A DNA stretch of 27,064 bases from positions 1 through 27,064 of the forward strand of contig CAYWTM010000037.1 in NCBI GenBank assembly GCA_964460185.1. The letters run 5' to 3'. The translations under genes and the position numbers were made by a program. The notes below the pieces were generated by a model. The model searched no databases and was not told the origin of the DNA. It was given only the letters and a program-made list of their open reading frames with translations. This DNA is from JAVJPJ01 sp040217295 (GTDB lineage Bacteria > Pseudomonadota > Alphaproteobacteria > Rhodobacterales > Rhodobacteraceae). How positions within the stretch are numbered: the stretch's first letter is position 1; the number at the start of each line of letters is the position of its first letter. Positions 14,368 to 22,192 of this stretch are shown piece by piece.

Positions 14368-14751
14368 ATGAACCTGATCGCACAATTGGAGGCTGAACAA
14401 GTCGCCTCCCTCGGGAAAGAGATTCCCGACTTCAAAGCCGGCGACACCATTCGTGTCGGCTACAAGGTGACCGAAGGCACCCGCACCCGCGTGCAGAACT
14501 ACGAAGGCGTCTGCATCTCGCGCAAGAATGGCGCCGGGATCGCTGGATCTTTCACCGTTCGCAAGATTTCGTTCGGGGAAGGCGTGGAACGTGTGTTCCC
14601 CCTGCACTCGACCAATATCGACAGCATCACGGTGATCCGCCGTGGTAAGGTACGCCGCGCGAAACTGTATTACCTGCGCGCACGCCGCGGGAAATCGGCG
14701 CGTATCTCCGAGGACACCACATACAAGCCCCTCGCGGGCGCCGGCGCGTAA
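14368..14751 (+). CDS. rplS: 50S ribosomal protein L19
   Basis: The 127-aa protein lies at the 30S-50S interface. Recognisable blocks are NLIAQLEAEQVASLGKEIPDFKAGDTIRV, VTEGTRTRVQNYEGVCISRKNGAG in part, FTVRKISFGEGVERVFPLHS and VRRAKLYYLRARRGKSARI. The frame is open upstream to 13948 but only inside trmD and the leader. The ATG at 14368 has the strong AAAAAAGGAG site. rpmE follows 12 bases after its stop, so the two are co-transcribed. Confidence 0.98.
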   Translation: MNLIAQLEAEQVASLGKEIPDFKAGDTIRVGYKVTEGTRTRVQNYEGVCISRKNGAGIAGSFTVRKISFGEGVERVFPLHSTNIDSITVIRRGKVRRAKLYYLRARRGKSARISEDTTYKPLAGAGA

Positions 14752-14763
14752 GGAGAGGATCAG

Positions 14764-14985
14764 ATGAAAAAAGACATCCATCCCGATTATCACGTCATCG
14801 ACGTCAAGATGACCAATGGCGATATCGTCCAGATGCGCTCGACCTGGGGATCCGAAGGGGACACGCTGTCGCTCGACATCGACCCGACCGTGCACCCGGC
14901 CTGGACCGGTGGCGGCGCCCGCCTGCTCGACACCGGCGGCCGCGTGTCGAAGTTCAAGAAGAAATACGAAGGCCTCGGCTTCTGA
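14764..14985 (+). CDS. rpmE: 50S ribosomal protein L31
   Basis: The 73-aa protein begins MKKDIHPDYHVIDVKMTNGD and contains HPAWTGGGARLLDTGGRVSKFKKKY, the L31 signature. It has no cysteine at all, so it is the zinc-free (C-minus) form rather than the CxxC zinc-binding form. An AAGGAGAGG site lies ahead of the ATG. It is the last gene of the ribosomal group and is followed by a terminator. Confidence 0.96.
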   Translation: MKKDIHPDYHVIDVKMTNGDIVQMRSTWGSEGDTLSLDIDPTVHPAWTGGGARLLDTGGRVSKFKKKYEGLGF

Positions 14986-15012
14986 GCCGGACACGCCTTG
15001 TGATTGCCAACG

Positions 15013-15040
15013 CGCCGCCCCCGAAACGGGGCGGCGTTTT
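15013..15040 (+). terminator. Rho-independent terminator of rplS-rpmE
   Basis: A 9-bp GC stem (15013-15021 with 15028-15036) with a 6-nt loop is followed by TTTT. It lies 27 bp past the rpmE stop. Confidence 0.85.
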
Positions 15041-15309
15041 GCTGTGTTGTCTCGGCGATCCGGCGTCGCCGGCGAGGGATGCAGCAGACAGGACGTGACG
15101 CCGTCGGTCGGATCATGATGCTGCGACCGACCCGCGGCATGGATCGCAGCGCCCGAAATGTATGCGGGCGCGCGTTTGGGGTGCGGCGCGGGCGCCGCAA
15201 TGGGCAGTGTTGTTGCATTCGCGCTTAACAGGCCCGCAATGCTGGCGTATAATCTGCTACAATTCGCGTTCCGGCAAATGAGAGCGCCAACATCTAGGGG
15301 TTTAGGGCA
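15041..15309 (+). promoter_or_regulatory. rpmE-mipZ spacer: hairpins and mipZ promoter
   Basis: This spacer has no supportable protein gene. GTCGGTCG (15103-15110) pairs perfectly with CGACCGAC (15124-15131) around 13 nt, and a 7-bp stem with loop CGGG lies at 15182-15199. The mipZ promoter is near-consensus: TTAACA (15225-15230), 17 bases, TATAAT (15248-15253), giving a start near 15260 and a leader of about 50 nt. Confidence 0.65.
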
Positions 15310-16119
15310 GTGGCGCATATCATCGTTCTGGGCAACGAAAAGGGCGGATCGGGCAAGTCGACAACCGCAATGCACGTGGCGACCGCGCTGGCGCGGCTCG
15401 GGCATTCGGTCGGTGGTCTGGACCTGGACCTGCGCCAGCGCAGTTTTGGCCGCTACATCGAGAACCGGCAGAATACGATTTCGAAACGGGATCTCGATCT
15501 GGCCTGCCCCGAACCGATGGACCTGCCGGACATCGACCCTGCCGAACTGGCGGAGGGTGAAAACATTCTCGACCGACGCCTGTCCGCGGCCGTGGCCGAC
15601 CTGGAAGGGCGGTGCGATTTCATCGTCATCGACTGCCCGGGATCGCACACGCGGTTGAGCCAGGTGGCGCATTCCCTCGCGGACACGCTGATCACTCCGA
15701 TGAATGACAGTTTCGTCGATTTCGACCTACTGGCGCGGATCGATCCGGATACCTATGCCATCAAGGGCCCCAGCGTGTATTCCGAGATGGTCTGGCACGC
15801 CCGGCAATTGCGCGCGCGCGCGGGCCTCAAACCGATGGACTGGATCGTGGTGCGCAATCGTCTTGGTGCGCAGGAGATGCACAACAAGCGCAAGGTCGGC
15901 CGTGCGCTGGAGGACCTGTCGGCCCGTATCGGGTTTCGGGTCGCGCCGGGGTTTTCGGAGCGCGTGATCTTTCGCGAACTTTTCCCGACGGGTATGACGC
16001 TGCTCGACCTGCGCGAGATGGGCGTCGACCGGCTCAACATCTCGAACCTGGCGGCCCGCAACGAATTGCGGGACCTGATCAAGGCATTGAACCTGCCAGG
16101 CGTCAGCGTCGATTTCTAG
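15310..16119 (+). CDS. mipZ: MipZ-type division-plane positioning ATPase
   Basis: The 269-aa P-loop ATPase belongs to the ParA/MinD superfamily. In alphaproteobacteria MipZ binds ParB near the poles and inhibits FtsZ there, so that division occurs at midcell. The deviant Walker A NEKGGSGKST (residues 9-18) starts the protein, and DLDLRQRSFGRYIENRQ (about 38-54) is the MipZ-specific switch region. FIVIDCPGSHTRLSQVAHSLAD is the Walker B area. It starts at GTG, with HIIVLGNEKGG right after. There is no parB or parA alongside, as expected for mipZ and unlike a partition operon. Confidence 0.88.
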   Translation: MAHIIVLGNEKGGSGKSTTAMHVATALARLGHSVGGLDLDLRQRSFGRYIENRQNTISKRDLDLACPEPMDLPDIDPAELAEGENILDRRLSAAVADLEGRCDFIVIDCPGSHTRLSQVAHSLADTLITPMNDSFVDFDLLARIDPDTYAIKGPSVYSEMVWHARQLRARAGLKPMDWIVVRNRLGAQEMHNKRKVGRALEDLSARIGFRVAPGFSERVIFRELFPTGMTLLDLREMGVDRLNISNLAARNELRDLIKALNLPGVSVDF

Positions 16120-16129
16120 CCTTGTATCG

Positions 16130-16200
16130 ACGCCTTTGGCGCCGACGCGCCGGGGGGTTCCACCCCCCGGACCCCCCGCCATATTTGCAGGATAAAGATG
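16130..16200 (+). repeat. Hairpin-rich 3' element, copy B (after mipZ)
   Basis: After the mipZ stop come a GGCGCC block and a perfect 8-bp stem CCGGGGGG/CCCCCCGG with a 5-nt loop (16150-16170). A C6 run and the 23-base tail at 16178-16200 ending GGATAAAGATG follow. The tail matches copy A at 20 of 23 positions. It lies between convergent mipZ and cydB. Confidence 0.65.
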
Positions 16201-16211
16201 GGGCAGAGGTG

Positions 16212-17225
16212 CTAGTCGTAGCGCAGCAACGTCGCCTTGCCCCGGAAGATCGTGTAGGCAAGCAGCGAATACCCGGCGATCACCGGAACCACGACGCAGG
16301 CCCCCACCAGGATGATCATGAGGCTTTCGGGGGCCGCGGCGGCCTCATAGATGGTCAGGCGTTCGGGCACCACGTAGGGGTAGAAGCTGTAGGCCATGCC
16401 CAGGTAGGCCAGCGCAAACAGGACCGTTGCGACCGCGAATGGAAGCCACGATCGCCCATCCCCGGGGTAAGGCATTTCGCGGACCATCCGCCAGAGCCAC
16501 ACGATCAGCAGACCTGACAGGATCGGCAGCGGCGCGAGATAGAAGATTTCAGGCACGCTGAGCCATTTGTCGAAAAGCCGCGTGGAGACCAGCGGCGTGG
16601 CGAGCGACACTGCACCGATCCCCAGGATCACGCCCCAGAGGCTTTCACGGGCCCAGCGGACGGATTTGCGTTGCAAGGGACCTTCGGTCTTGTGGATCAG
16701 CCAGGCCGAACCGATGAAGCTGTAGCCGACCGCCAGAAAGACCGCGGTCAGCGCGGCGAATGCCAATGTCGCGGGGGTCTGATCGAGACCCATGATGTAA
16801 AGTCCCAACATGAAACCCTGCGCCAGCGCGGTCATCAGCGACCCCACGAAAAACAGCCGGTTCCACAACTTCTTGTGGTGGTCGCGCGCCTTGGCCCGGA
16901 ACTCGAACGCGACACCGCGCAGGATCAGGCCCACCAGCATCACGAAGACCGGCAGGTAGAGCGCGGTCAGGATCATGCCATGCGCGGTCGGGAAGGCCAC
17001 CAGCAGCAGACCCACCGCCAGCACCAGCCATGTCTCATTGGCGTCCCAGAACGGCCCGATGGATCCGATCATCTTGTCCTGATCCTCGGCACTGGCCAGC
17101 GGGAACAGGATGCCCACGCCGAGGTCGAAACCGTCCAGCACGACGTAGACAAGGATCGAAAAGCCCATCAGGGAGGCAAAGGCCCAGGGCAACCAGTCTG
17201 CGGGATTTGCGAAATCGGGAAACAT
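16212..17225 (-). CDS. cydB: Cytochrome bd-type quinol oxidase subunit II (CioB/CydB)
   Basis: The 337-aa membrane partner of CydA has about eight or nine hydrophobic helices. Family blocks are LVYVVLDGFDLGVGILFPL near the start, IGPFWDANETWLVLAVGLLL, LILRGVAFEFRAKA and the later YPYVVPERLTIYEAAAAPESL. The family lacks haem ligands but stabilises the complex. It lies 6 bp after cydA in the same operon. No small cydX/cydZ-type gene follows; the next bases are the repeat element. Confidence 0.95.
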   Translation of the reverse strand: MFPDFANPADWLPWAFASLMGFSILVYVVLDGFDLGVGILFPLASAEDQDKMIGSIGPFWDANETWLVLAVGLLLVAFPTAHGMILTALYLPVFVMLVGLILRGVAFEFRAKARDHHKKLWNRLFFVGSLMTALAQGFMLGLYIMGLDQTPATLAFAALTAVFLAVGYSFIGSAWLIHKTEGPLQRKSVRWARESLWGVILGIGAVSLATPLVSTRLFDKWLSVPEIFYLAPLPILSGLLIVWLWRMVREMPYPGDGRSWLPFAVATVLFALAYLGMAYSFYPYVVPERLTIYEAAAAPESLMIILVGACVVVPVIAGYSLLAYTIFRGKATLLRYD

Positions 17226-17231
17226 CGGCGT

Positions 17232-18668
17232 CTACTCCGCGGGGCTAAGCGCGTTGACCTGCGCCTTGCCGGAATGGGTCATGTCATTGGCGCGGCCATC
17301 GTCGCCGCTTGCGGCCTTGCGGGCGAGGTAAACCACGACCCCGATATAGGCGAACAGCAGCGCCGCGTAGATCGCGAGATAGGTGACCAGGGTGCCCGCG
17401 ACCATCGGGGCAGGCACATCGGCCACGGCCTCGTAGGTGGTCATCACACCTTGCACGAGCCATGGTTGGCGGCCGATTTCGGTGGTGTACCAGCCCGCCA
17501 GCGTCGCGACCCAGCCAGAGAACGCCATCGGCACCAGCGCCCACAACAGCGGCTTGGGCAGGCCTTCGACGGCGAGCCAGTGGCGGTGTTCCGGGTTGGC
17601 GTGCATGCGCCGCCGTTTCCACATGAAGAACACGGCCGCCCACGACAAGAGCAACATCGCCATGCCGGTCCCGACCATCGTGCGGAAAGACCAGAAGACC
17701 ATGGTCACCGGCGGGTGCATGACGGTGCCATCCTCTGCCACGAAATCATTGAGGCCGGGCACTTCGCCATCCGCGTGATGGGTCAGGATCAGCGATGCGA
17801 GGTTCGGGATGCCGATCTCGAAATGGTTGGTGCGGTTTTCCTCGTCCGGGATGGCGAACAGCAGCAACGGAACGTTGGTCTGGGTTTCCCAGTTGCCTTC
17901 CATGGCGGCGACTTTCTGCGGCTGGTATTCCAGCGTGTTCAGGCCGTGCATGTCGCCCAGCAGGATCTGGACGGGGATCAGCATGGCCCCCAGCATGACA
18001 CCGGTTTTCAACGTGATGCGCACATCGCGGGACCGGTCGCCCAGAAGCCAGCGGAACGCGGACACCCCCGCCAGAAGGAACGCGACAGTCAGGCCGCTTG
18101 CGATCCACATATGGGCGAACCGGTACGGCATGGAGGGGTTGAAGATGATGGCCCACCAGTCGGTTGCAAAGGCGACGCCATCGATCATCTCGAAGCCTTG
18201 CGGTGTGTGCATCCAGCTGTTCAGCACGATGATCCAGAAGGCCGAGACCGTGGTGCCGAAGGCCACGAGACCCGTGGCCAGCATGTGCAGCCAGCCCGGC
18301 ACGCGCGAAAAGCCGAACAGCATGATGCCGATGAACACGGCCTCGAGGAAAAAGGCGGTCAGCACCTCGTAGGCCAGAAGCGGGCCCGCGATATTACCCA
18401 CGGTTTCCATGAAGCCCGGCCAGTTGGTGCCGAACTGGAACGACATGGTAATGCCCGACACCACCCCCATGGCAAAGCTGAGCGCAAAGATCTTTACCCA
18501 GAACCGGTAGGCGGCCATCCATTTGTCGTCCCTGGTCTGCGCAAAGCGCACCCGGAAAAAGAACAGGACCCAGCCCAGCGCTATGGTGATCGTGGGAAAC
18601 AGGATGTGGAAAGAGATATTGGCCGCGAACTGAATGCGGCTCAGGATCAGGGTATCGAGGGCTTCCAT
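17232..18668 (-). CDS. cydA: Cytochrome bd-type quinol oxidase subunit I (CioA/CydA)
   Basis: The 478-aa subunit oxidises quinol and reduces oxygen to water without pumping protons. Ligand and site residues are in place: H21 (high-spin haem), H186 in RFAHMW and M331 in FWSFRTMVG (low-spin haem), E101 and E109, and the quinol-loop K252 and E257 (QKVAAMEGNWETQ). GRQPW is at 399-403. It is shorter than the roughly 522-residue Escherichia coli protein, which fits the short-Q-loop, cyanide-insensitive (CIO) class. The regulator gene lies 13 bp upstream and cydB follows at once. No cydDC genes are in the window. Confidence 0.96.
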   Translation of the reverse strand: MEALDTLILSRIQFAANISFHILFPTITIALGWVLFFFRVRFAQTRDDKWMAAYRFWVKIFALSFAMGVVSGITMSFQFGTNWPGFMETVGNIAGPLLAYEVLTAFFLEAVFIGIMLFGFSRVPGWLHMLATGLVAFGTTVSAFWIIVLNSWMHTPQGFEMIDGVAFATDWWAIIFNPSMPYRFAHMWIASGLTVAFLLAGVSAFRWLLGDRSRDVRITLKTGVMLGAMLIPVQILLGDMHGLNTLEYQPQKVAAMEGNWETQTNVPLLLFAIPDEENRTNHFEIGIPNLASLILTHHADGEVPGLNDFVAEDGTVMHPPVTMVFWSFRTMVGTGMAMLLLSWAAVFFMWKRRRMHANPEHRHWLAVEGLPKPLLWALVPMAFSGWVATLAGWYTTEIGRQPWLVQGVMTTYEAVADVPAPMVAGTLVTYLAIYAALLFAYIGVVVYLARKAASGDDGRANDMTHSGKAQVNALSPAE

Positions 18669-18681
18669 CTGTGATGTCCTC

Positions 18682-19233
18682 TTACTTGCGTTTCGTCAGG
18701 GCCGGGAAAGCGGAGCCGGCTTTGTCAATCAGACCGGCAAAGCGACTGCCCAGTGTCATCAGTTTGACCAGGCGTTCGGTTTCCAGTTTTTCCATGTCGG
18801 CATAAAAGCCGGTCATCAGTTCGATCATCTCGCGCAACTCGGCGATGCGGGCCTCGGCATAGTTGTCACCGGCGGGCCCCTGCATTTCCAATTCACGCAG
18901 CTTTGTCAGCGTCGGGTCGATCTCGCGCTTCTTGCGCTCGGCCACGAGGATGCGCACGATTTCCCAAAGGTCGTCCGGTGTCGTGAAATAGTCCCGCCGG
19001 TCGCCTGGGAAATGCTTGAGCCGCACAAGAGACCAGGATTGCAGCTCTTTCAGGCCCATCGAGGTGTTGGATCGGCTGATCTTGAGGCCATCCGTGATCT
19101 GGTCGGCATTCATCGGCTCGGACGACAAGAACAGCAAGGCATAGATCTGGCCAACGGTGCGGTTGATCCCCCACCGGCTGCCCATCTCTCCGAAATGCAA
19201 CACGAATTCCTGGTGCAAGGGTGTCAGAGTCAT
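18682..19233 (-). CDS. GbsR/MarR-family transcriptional regulator
   Basis: The 183-aa protein opens with the GbsR pattern FVLHFGEMGSRWGINRTVGQIYALLFLS. A winged helix-turn-helix follows (MNADQITDGLKISRSNTSMGLKELQ, about residues 41-65), then the wing with RLKHFPGDRRDYF. A C-terminal helical region of about 90 residues rich in Glu, Arg and Lys probably serves dimerisation. It heads the operon with cydA and cydB and has a perfect palindrome over its likely transcription start. Autorepression together with control of the oxidase is therefore the simplest reading. The inducing signal is not known from sequence. Confidence 0.85.
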   Translation of the reverse strand: MTLTPLHQEFVLHFGEMGSRWGINRTVGQIYALLFLSSEPMNADQITDGLKISRSNTSMGLKELQSWSLVRLKHFPGDRRDYFTTPDDLWEIVRILVAERKKREIDPTLTKLRELEMQGPAGDNYAEARIAELREMIELMTGFYADMEKLETERLVKLMTLGSRFAGLIDKAGSAFPALTKRK

Positions 19234-19258
19234 GATCGGCTGCCTGTTCTCGCAGAAG

Positions 19259-19284
19259 TTTCAGTAATTTCTGAAAACTAGATA
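19259..19284 (-). promoter_or_regulatory. gbsR-cydAB promoter with palindromic operator
   Basis: TTTCAG-TAATTT-CTGAAA (19259-19276) is a perfect 6-6-6 inverted repeat 25 bp before the regulator start. On the minus strand it lies just downstream of a TATCTA -10 box (19284-19279), which has a TTGCCT 16 bases upstream. A repressor bound there would cover the transcription start. An 18-bp site suits a MarR-like dimer. Confidence 0.6.
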
Positions 19285-19440
19285 ACGCCATACCGCACAA
19301 AGGCAAACCCGTGAAGGTGCGGCACGTTGGCCCGTTTTTCGGCCGCCGGTTTCGGATACCGGAGTGGCGCGATTTTGATGTCGCCAGGCATCGATTGCCT
19401 TCATGGTAGGACCATGAAGCCCATGGAACAGGAAACGCCC

Positions 19441-20217
19441 ATGACATCGGACCTTGGCAACAACCGCGTGCTGATCACAGCCGGAGCTTCGGGGATCGGG
19501 CGGGCAATGGGTGAGGCCTTTGCCGCCACGGGCGCGCTTGTGTGGGTCACCGATATCGACGACGCAGCCCTGGCAACGGTGCCTGAAACCTGGCGGCGCG
19601 ACAGGGTGGACGCCTCGGATCCGCAAGCGATGGCTGATCTGTTCGACCGGATCCATGATGTGTGGGGCGGGCTTGAAACCGTCTGCGCCAATGCCGGCAC
19701 AGCAGGGCCCACCGCCCTGATCGAGGACCAGCCCCACGAGGCGTTTCAGGCGTGCCTGTCGGTCAATATCGGCGGCGCGTACCTGGCGGCGAAGGGGGCG
19801 CTACCGCTGATGAAACCGGCGGGGCGGGGGTGCATCTTGTTCACCAGTTCCACCGGGGGATTGTTCGGCTTTCCCTACCGTGCGCCCTACGCGGCGGCAA
19901 AATGGGCCATCAACGGGTTGATGAAAACGGTCGCGATGGAAGCCGGCCCATTTGGCATCCGTGCAAATTCCATCGCACCGGGTTGTGTGGAAGGCCCACG
20001 GATCGAAGGCGTCATCACGCGCGAGGCTGCCGCCAAGGGGACCACACCTGCCCAGGTGCGCCGGGCCTACGAGGCCGGCACCTCGCTCAGAACATTCGTC
20101 ACCGCCGAGGATATCGCGGCGATGGCCGTGTTCCTGGCGTCGCCCGCCGGTGCGCGCATCTCGGGGCAGGTCATGGCCGTTGACGGGCATACGGAAAACC
20201 CGGACCCCAAGGTCTGA
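19441..20217 (+). CDS. SDR-family NAD(P)-dependent oxidoreductase
   Basis: The 258-aa classical short-chain dehydrogenase has the Rossmann cofactor loop TAGASGIG (13-20), an aspartate after strand two in VTDID (36-40) that favours NAD(H), and N84-A-G. The catalytic residues S136/S137, Y150 and K154 (YAAAK) are present. It ends in the usual GQVMAVDGH segment. I start it at the ATG at 19441 because AGGA lies 7 bases ahead; ATGs at 19414 and 19423 have poorer sites. It stands alone, divergent from gbsR, so the substrate cannot be guessed. Confidence 0.9.
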   Translation: MTSDLGNNRVLITAGASGIGRAMGEAFAATGALVWVTDIDDAALATVPETWRRDRVDASDPQAMADLFDRIHDVWGGLETVCANAGTAGPTALIEDQPHEAFQACLSVNIGGAYLAAKGALPLMKPAGRGCILFTSSTGGLFGFPYRAPYAAAKWAINGLMKTVAMEAGPFGIRANSIAPGCVEGPRIEGVITREAAAKGTTPAQVRRAYEAGTSLRTFVTAEDIAAMAVFLASPAGARISGQVMAVDGHTENPDPKV

Positions 20218-20244
20218 TCCCGAGACCACACCCCCAGAACGAAA

Positions 20245-20271
20245 AAAGCCCCGCCGATCCGGCGGGGCTTT
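20245..20271. terminator. Bidirectional terminator between the SDR gene and rpsA
   Basis: A 12-bp stem (20245-20256 with 20260-20271) with a 3-nt loop has an A-run on its left flank. Read on the minus strand it is a strong terminator with six T bases for rpsA. For the SDR gene the T-run is only three bases. Confidence 0.85.
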
Positions 20272-20295
20272 CCGATGTCTTGGACGCGACGGGAC

Positions 20296-21978
20296 TTAGT
20301 CGTCGGTCTTCTTGAGTGCAGCACCCAGGATATCGCCGAGCGAGGCACCGGAGTCCGAAGACCCAAACTGTTCCACGGCCTCTTTTTCCTCGGCGATTTC
20401 GCGAGCCTTGATCGACAGGCCAAGACGGCGCGTCTTGGCGTCCACGTTGGTCACCCGCACATCGACCTTGTCGCCGACCTGGAAACGCTCGGGGCGCTGT
20501 TCGGCGCGGTCGCGGCTGAGATCAGAGCGGCGGATGAAGGATTTCATGCCTTCATATTCCACTTCGACACCGCCATCTTCGATCGCGGTCACTTCGACGG
20601 TGATGATCGAGCCACGCTTGACGCCATCGACGGCATCGGCGAACGGATCGCCGTCAACTGCCTTGATGGAAAGCGAAATACGCTCCTTGTCGGTGTCCAC
20701 TTCGGTGACGACGGCGTTGACCATGTCACCCTTGCGGTAGTTGCCGATCACGTCTTCGCCACGACCTTCCCAGGTCAGGTCGGACAGGTGCACCATGCCG
20801 TCGATGTCGTTGTCGAGACCCACGAACAGACCGAATTCGGTGATGTTCTTGACCTCGCCTTCGACCTGCGTGCCGACCGGGTACTGTTCTTCGAACACTT
20901 CCCAGGGGTTGCGCATGGTCTGCTTGAGACCCAGCGACACACGACGCTTGGCGGCGTCGATTTCCAGCACCATGACTTCCACCTCCTGAGAGGTGGAGAC
21001 GATCTTGCCGGGGTGAACGTTCTTTTTGGTCCAGGACATCTCGGAGACGTGGACCAGGCCTTCGACACCGGCTTCCAGCTCAACAAATGCGCCGTAATCG
21101 GTGATGTTGGTGACGCGGCCGGTATGGACCGATTCCAGCGGGTACTTGGCGGCGACGGCATCCCATGGATCGTCCTGCAGCTGCTTCATGCCCAGGCTGA
21201 TGCGGTGCGTTTCCTTGTTGACCTTGATGACCTGAACCTTGACCGTTTCGCCAATGGTCAGGACTTCCTTGGGGTCGTTCACGCGGCGCCATGCCATGTC
21301 GGTGACGTGCAGCAGACCGTCGACACCGCCCAGATCAACGAAGGCACCGTATTCGGTGATGTTCTTGACCACACCGTCCACAACGTCGCCTTCGGTCAGC
21401 TTGCCGATAACCTCGGCGCGCTGTTCGGCGCGGGATTCTTCGAGGATCGCGCGACGCGACACAACGATGTTGCCACGGCGGCGGTCCATCTTGAGGATCT
21501 GGAAGGGCTGCTTGAGACCCATCAGCGGGCCGGCGTCGCGCACGGGGCGCACATCAACCTGGCTGCCGGGCAGGAACGCGACCGCGCCACCCAGATCGAC
21601 GGTGAAGCCACCTTTGACGCGGCCAAAGATTGCGCCTTCGACGCGGTCTTCGGCGGCATAAGCTGTTTCCAGGCGGTCCCAGGCCGCTTCGCGACGGGCC
21701 ATCTCACGCGACAGCACGGCTTCGCCACGGGCGTTTTCGACATTGCGAAGGAAGACCTCCACCTCATCGCCAACAGCGATCTCCGGAGCTTCGCCAGGAT
21801 TTGCGAATTCTTTAAGGTCGATCCGGCCTTCCATCTTGTAGCCGACATCGATGATGGCCTGGCCCGCTTCGATCGCGATGACCTTGCCTTTGACAACCGA
21901 GCCCTCTTCGGGCGTGTCAATTTCGAAGCTTTCGTTCAGGAGGGCTTCGAATTCCTCCATGGTGGTTTTAGCGCACAT
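20296..21978 (-). CDS. rpsA: 30S ribosomal protein S1
   Basis: The 560-aa mRNA-binding ribosomal protein is built of six S1 (OB-fold) repeats. Repeats 3 to 6 are easy to see from their recurring GxVxNIT(D/E)(Y/F)GxFV and GLVH(V/L)S(D/E)(M/L)(S/T)W blocks (for example VKNITEYGAFVDLGGVDGLL, VTNITDYGAFVELEAGVEGL). The first two are the ribosome-docking repeats. The frame is open upstream to 22107, but the ATG at 21978 has an AAGGAAAA site and the usual short N-terminus. It lies downstream of cmk with one extra gene between; cmk-rpsA adjacency is widespread. Confidence 0.98.
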   Translation of the reverse strand: MCAKTTMEEFEALLNESFEIDTPEEGSVVKGKVIAIEAGQAIIDVGYKMEGRIDLKEFANPGEAPEIAVGDEVEVFLRNVENARGEAVLSREMARREAAWDRLETAYAAEDRVEGAIFGRVKGGFTVDLGGAVAFLPGSQVDVRPVRDAGPLMGLKQPFQILKMDRRRGNIVVSRRAILEESRAEQRAEVIGKLTEGDVVDGVVKNITEYGAFVDLGGVDGLLHVTDMAWRRVNDPKEVLTIGETVKVQVIKVNKETHRISLGMKQLQDDPWDAVAAKYPLESVHTGRVTNITDYGAFVELEAGVEGLVHVSEMSWTKKNVHPGKIVSTSQEVEVMVLEIDAAKRRVSLGLKQTMRNPWEVFEEQYPVGTQVEGEVKNITEFGLFVGLDNDIDGMVHLSDLTWEGRGEDVIGNYRKGDMVNAVVTEVDTDKERISLSIKAVDGDPFADAVDGVKRGSIITVEVTAIEDGGVEVEYEGMKSFIRRSDLSRDRAEQRPERFQVGDKVDVRVTNVDAKTRRLGLSIKAREIAEEKEAVEQFGSSDSGASLGDILGAALKKTDD

Positions 21979-22058
21979 GCGGTTCTGTTTTCCTTTTGGC
22001 GTTATACTGGCCGTGCGGTTGTCTCCGCCGGTCTTGGGATGATCATTGGTCAGGCGAA

Positions 22059-22168
22059 CCGGAAAACAAAGAGGGCCGGATAATCCGACCCTGCTCGATC
22101 TCTTCACGTCCGGCGTTGGCCGCCTTGTTGACAGGCGCGCGTATACTGGCGTCGGGCAGCAAATACAA
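22059..22168 (-). promoter_or_regulatory. rpsA promoter and leader hairpin
   Basis: On the minus strand TTGTAT (22168-22163), 17 bases, TATACG (22145-22140) is the best promoter candidate and predicts a leader of about 155 nt. Inside the leader a 7-bp hairpin with a 3-nt loop (22090-22074, one G-T pair) runs into a T-rich stretch (about 22073-22059). It could be an attenuator for S1 or the end of the upstream transcript. Confidence 0.35.
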
Positions 22169-22192
22169 GCCCCATGCCCCTGGGCCGATGCC

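Noticed and set aside
14068..15672. A 534-codon minus-strand frame across rplS, rpmE and the start of mipZ
   Set aside because: It crosses two terminated genes and has no domain; the + strand genes are certain.
16120..16211. A small cydX-like gene after cydB
   Set aside because: The only short minus-strand frame here is Gly/Pro/Arg-rich with no membrane helix and runs through the repeat element into mipZ antisense.
16671..18674. A 667-codon open frame antisense to cydA and part of cydB
   Set aside because: The translation is His/Gln/Arg-rich with no recognisable domain, while the opposite strand encodes a complete oxidase with all ligands.
20275..22083. A 602-codon open frame antisense to the whole of rpsA
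   Set aside because: It mirrors the S1 gene frame for frame, its translation resembles no protein family, and GC-rich codon bias readily keeps such antisense frames open.
22128..22147. TTGACA followed by TATACT on the + strand as a promoter
   Set aside because: The spacer is only 8 bases, which cannot fit RNA polymerase; it would also drive transcription into the 3' end of a minus-strand gene.
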